Assembly: GCA_021791715.1 (NCBI GenBank)
Contig: JAJYWB010000052.1
Coordinates: 1-44,432 of the forward strand
Source of the DNA: Planctomycetota bacterium
GTDB taxonomy: Bacteria; Planctomycetota; Planctomycetia; Isosphaerales; Isosphaeraceae
Reading direction: 5' to 3'
DNA: 44,432 nucleotides
The notes under the pieces are model-generated. The model did no database searches and was not told where the DNA came from. It saw only the letters and a program-made list of their open reading frames with translations. This document shows, in pieces, positions 42,424-44,432 of this stretch. Within the stretch, counting starts at the first letter, position 1, and the number at the start of each line of letters is the position of its first letter. Both the position numbers and the translations under genes were made by a program.

Positions 42424-43485
42424 TTGAAGGGCACGTACCGTCTGGGAATTTTGATCGTTTTGGGAACCCTCGGCGGTTCCACGCTTTTGTGCGCACTCGC
42501 GGCGCCCGCCTCGCCCCCTCGGCAGCGCGCCGCGATCGATCTTTCGGAGAATCCGTTCCCTTTAGGATCGTTCCGTTTTCAGAACGAGTCGGGGAAAACG
42601 GTCACGCAAGACGATTTGAATCGAAGTGTCTGGATCGCTTCATTCATCTTCACGCGTTGCCCGCTCTCGTGTCCCAAGATCTCTTCCAAATTGGCCGAGC
42701 TTCAGCCTCGGCTCGCGGGATCGGGGGTGAAGCTCGTGAGCGTCTCGGTCGATCCCGAATTCGACACGCCGAAGATCCTCGCCGATTACTCTCGTCGATT
42801 CCACGCCGACTCGTCGCGCTGGTCGTTCCTTACGGGTTCTAAGAGCGAAACCTACGATCTGATCCAAAATCGCTTTAAACTGCCGGTTCAGCCCGTTCCT
42901 CCCGCCGATCAACGCGAAGGGGTCGAGGCGATCTCGCACTCGGCTCGGCTCGCGCTCGTCGATCGCGGCAATCAGGTGATCGGCGTGTTCGATTCGGACG
43001 ATCCCGAAGCGATCGATTCGATCGTCGTTCGCGCCCGGCAACGCGACGCGTCTTGGATGCCGACGCTCAACGCGGGGCTCAACGCCGCGTGCGGGATCCT
43101 TCTGACGCTCGGCTGGGTTGCGATCCGCGGCCGCTATTACCGCGGCCACGCGGCCCTCATGACGCTTTGCGTCGCGGCCTCCACCCTATTCCTGGGATGT
43201 TATCTCGCGTATCATTATCAGGTGAAAGGCTCGGTGCCGTTCCGCGGCGTCGGTACGATTCGACTGACGTATTTGTCGATCCTCCTTTCGCATACGATCC
43301 TCGCGATCGCGGTCGTTCCGCTCGTGATCATCGCGTTGCGACGAGCGATCGGCAAGCGTTTCGTCGAGCACGCACGGATAACCAAAGTTTTATTTCCAAT
43401 ATGGCTTTATGTTTCGATCACCGGAGTCGTCGTCTACTGGATGTTGTATCGGATGCCGATCAGCGCGTCGGCGACGCCTCTCTAA
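42424..43485 (+). CDS. SCO1/SenC copper chaperone fused to DUF420 membrane domain
   Basis: A 353-residue fusion starting at a TTG (42424) that begins a signal/anchor helix (GILIVLGTLGGSTLLCALAA). Residues about 35-200 are a thioredoxin-fold SCO1 domain with the copper site FTRCPLSCPK (C79, C83) and His 172 in ISHSARLALVD; SCO1 proteins deliver copper to, and reduce, the CuA site of CoxB. Residues about 210-350 are a DUF420 domain with four hydrophobic segments (GLNAACGILLTLGWVAI, ALMTLCVAASTLFLGCYLAYH, LTYLSILLSHTILAIAVVPLVI, WLYVSITGVVVYWMLY). DUF420 (YozB/CtaM-like) proteins are linked to oxidase maturation, so both halves fit assembly of this enzyme. It is followed 19 bases later by the small CPNC protein. 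Confidence 0.92.
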   Translation: MKGTYRLGILIVLGTLGGSTLLCALAAPASPPRQRAAIDLSENPFPLGSFRFQNESGKTVTQDDLNRSVWIASFIFTRCPLSCPKISSKLAELQPRLAGSGVKLVSVSVDPEFDTPKILADYSRRFHADSSRWSFLTGSKSETYDLIQNRFKLPVQPVPPADQREGVEAISHSARLALVDRGNQVIGVFDSDDPEAIDSIVVRARQRDASWMPTLNAGLNAACGILLTLGWVAIRGRYYRGHAALMTLCVAASTLFLGCYLAYHYQVKGSVPFRGVGTIRLTYLSILLSHTILAIAVVPLVIIALRRAIGKRFVEHARITKVLFPIWLYVSITGVVVYWMLYRMPISASATPL

Positions 43486-43504
43486 TTTAAGGAGCCGTGC
43501 TGTT

Positions 43505-43753
43505 ATGCGTCGATATCTACCGATTTTGATGGTTGTTTTCGCGGTTCTTTTGATCGCCGAGGTCGCGCACGCGTGCCCCAATTGCGCCGAGACGATCGCG
43601 ACGACCGCGGAGGCCGCGGGAGACGGTTCGCACACCCGCGAGGGCTTTTTCTGGAGCATTCTTTTCATGATGGCGATGCCGTTTTTGCTTTTGGGAACCG
43701 GAATCGCTTTTTTCGTCCGTGCCGCTCGCCGAGGCGCGTTCCCCGAGCTTTGA
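43505..43753 (+). CDS. Small exported membrane protein with CPNC motif
   Basis: An 82-residue protein. The frame is open upstream into the SCO1-DUF420 gene, but ATG 43505 has AAGGAG ten bases before it and starts a signal peptide (MRRYLPILMVVFAVLLIAEV, cleavage near AHA). Immediately after cleavage comes CPNCAETI, a CxxC motif with a Pro that could bind copper or undergo disulfide exchange, then a short linker and one membrane helix (FFWSILFMMAMPFLLLGTGIAFFV) with a basic C-terminal end. I do not recognise a named family, though I recall similar short proteins closing oxidase operons in this phylum. Its place 19 bases after the copper chaperone suggests a copper-handling or assembly role; this is inference. 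Confidence 0.8.
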   Translation: MRRYLPILMVVFAVLLIAEVAHACPNCAETIATTAEAAGDGSHTREGFFWSILFMMAMPFLLLGTGIAFFVRAARRGAFPEL

Positions 43754-44053
43754 ACCGAGGCCCGATCGTCGGATAACGAGATCCGATTGAGCCGAGTTAT
43801 GAACCGAAATATTGTGTGAACTTAAATATCCGCACCGATACGGAGTGATTGAAGTTCGGGCACACGTCTGCGGTGATCGACTTGAAAACGGTGATGAGTC
43901 GCTCGATCATCGCATCTCGCTGAAGCCGCGATTTTTCGGGGTTAGTCGATCCGGCCTCGATCGGCGACTCGAGGTTGAACCCCCGCGTCGGTTCGCTCGC
44001 GACGCGATCCAACCCCGTGCGGATTGGGGAACGCAGGCCCTCGTTCGATAATT
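43754..44053. other. Intergenic region, nothing recognised
   Basis: These 300 bases follow the last oxidase-operon gene and precede the terminal repeat array. No gene, terminator with a T-run, or RNA gene could be identified; short frames on either strand lack ribosome binding sites and family resemblance. Confidence 0.5.
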
Positions 44054-44432
44054 GGGAGGGCGATCACGAAATTGGGAGGGCGAACCTCCTGGTGAGCCGA
44101 TTTATGATATTTGCGATTATTGACCAATGAATCGGCCTCATCGATGGCGATTACGATAAGAGAGGTTCGCCAGGACGGCGAAGCGGAATTTGGGAGGGCG
44201 AACCTCCCGGTGAGCCGAATTATGATATTTGCGATTATTGACCGATGAATAGGCCTCGGCGAAGGCGATTTCGATAAGAGGTTCGCCAGGACGGCGAAGC
44301 GGGATTTGGGAGGCCGAACCTCCCGGTGAGCCGATTTATGATATTTGCGATTATTGACCGATGAATCGGCCTCGGCGAAGGCGATTACGATAAGAGAGGT
44401 TCGCCAGGACGGCGAAGCGGAATTTGGGAGGG
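44054..44432 (+). repeat. 118-bp tandem repeat array, continuing past the window
   Basis: Units begin with GGGAGG at 44074, 44192, 44308 and 44426 (spacing 118, 116, 118); a bare GGGAGGGCGA fragment at 44054 precedes them. Each unit opens with the GGGAGGGCGAACCTCC-type core, continues with GTGAGCCG and an AT-rich TTATGATATTTGCGATTATT block, and closes with GAGGTTCGCC just before the next unit. That closing block is the reverse complement of GGCGAACCTC in the core, so each unit is bounded by a 10-bp inverted repeat. Unit 2 lacks two bases near its end; unit 3 has GGCC for GGGC in the core. No coding potential is credible. The array runs off the window edge, so its length is unknown. Confidence 0.92.

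Overview
The window looks like a chromosomal segment of a Planctomycetota bacterium. Several gene families nearly hallmark for that phylum sit together: a DUF1549/DUF1553 protein with planctomycete-type cytochrome motifs (CNTGSCH, CAQCHNHPFDRW), a planctomycete cytochrome fused to WD40 repeats, a protein with PPC domains, a sulfatase-like enzyme, a TPR-sulfotransferase, a SCO1-DUF420 fusion and an Uma2 protein. The DNA is moderately GC-rich and unusually dense in GATC/CGATCG. I cannot name the genus. No rRNA, tRNA, phage, transposase or CRISPR array was recognised.

Layout. 1-8.3 kb (+): Uma2-family protein, then a closely spaced trio of exported proteins (PPC; Big2-cytochrome-DUF1549-DUF1553; cytochrome-WD40-coiled coil). 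8.5-15.6 kb (+): YjhG-type sugar-acid dehydratase, Lon protease and an orphan hybrid histidine kinase. 15.6-16.26 kb: intergenic DNA with a duplicated 163-bp element and an AT-rich stretch. 16.26-17.44 kb (+): tRNA-dihydrouridine synthase. 17.46-27.17 kb (-): YfhO-like membrane protein and group 4 glycosyltransferase; exonuclease-WYL fusion and 2-oxo acid decarboxylase; two tandem-repeat arrays (35 bp x4 and 40 bp x3); sulfatase-like membrane enzyme; a 46-residue protein short enough to be missed by most gene callers. 27.7-34.1 kb (+): AAA ATPase, MFS transporter, TPR-sulfotransferase, HEAT-repeat protein.

34.7-43.75 kb (+) is the most coherent unit: a terminal-oxidase operon. It encodes a di-heme c lipoprotein (likely electron donor), CoxB with CuA ligands, an A2-type CoxA (YSHPAVY), the heme A pathway enzymes CtaA and CtaB, CoxC, a CoxD/subunit IV, a SCO1-DUF420 copper-assembly fusion and a small exported CPNC protein. 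Translational overlaps (coxB/coxA and ctaA/ctaB) support co-expression. The window ends inside a 118-bp tandem repeat sharing a hairpin-forming core (GGGAGGGCGAACCTCC) with the 15.8-16.0 kb element.

The best leads for something undescribed are the two-locus repeat family with its paired inverted repeats, the exonuclease-WYL fusion, the small membrane protein upstream of the sulfatase-like gene, the two tandem arrays in front of the decarboxylase, and recurring AT-rich islets of non-preferred codons inside otherwise GC-biased genes. Gene starts were moved downstream of the longest reading frame where a Shine-Dalgarno sequence, signal peptide or family alignment supported it; these choices are stated per gene.
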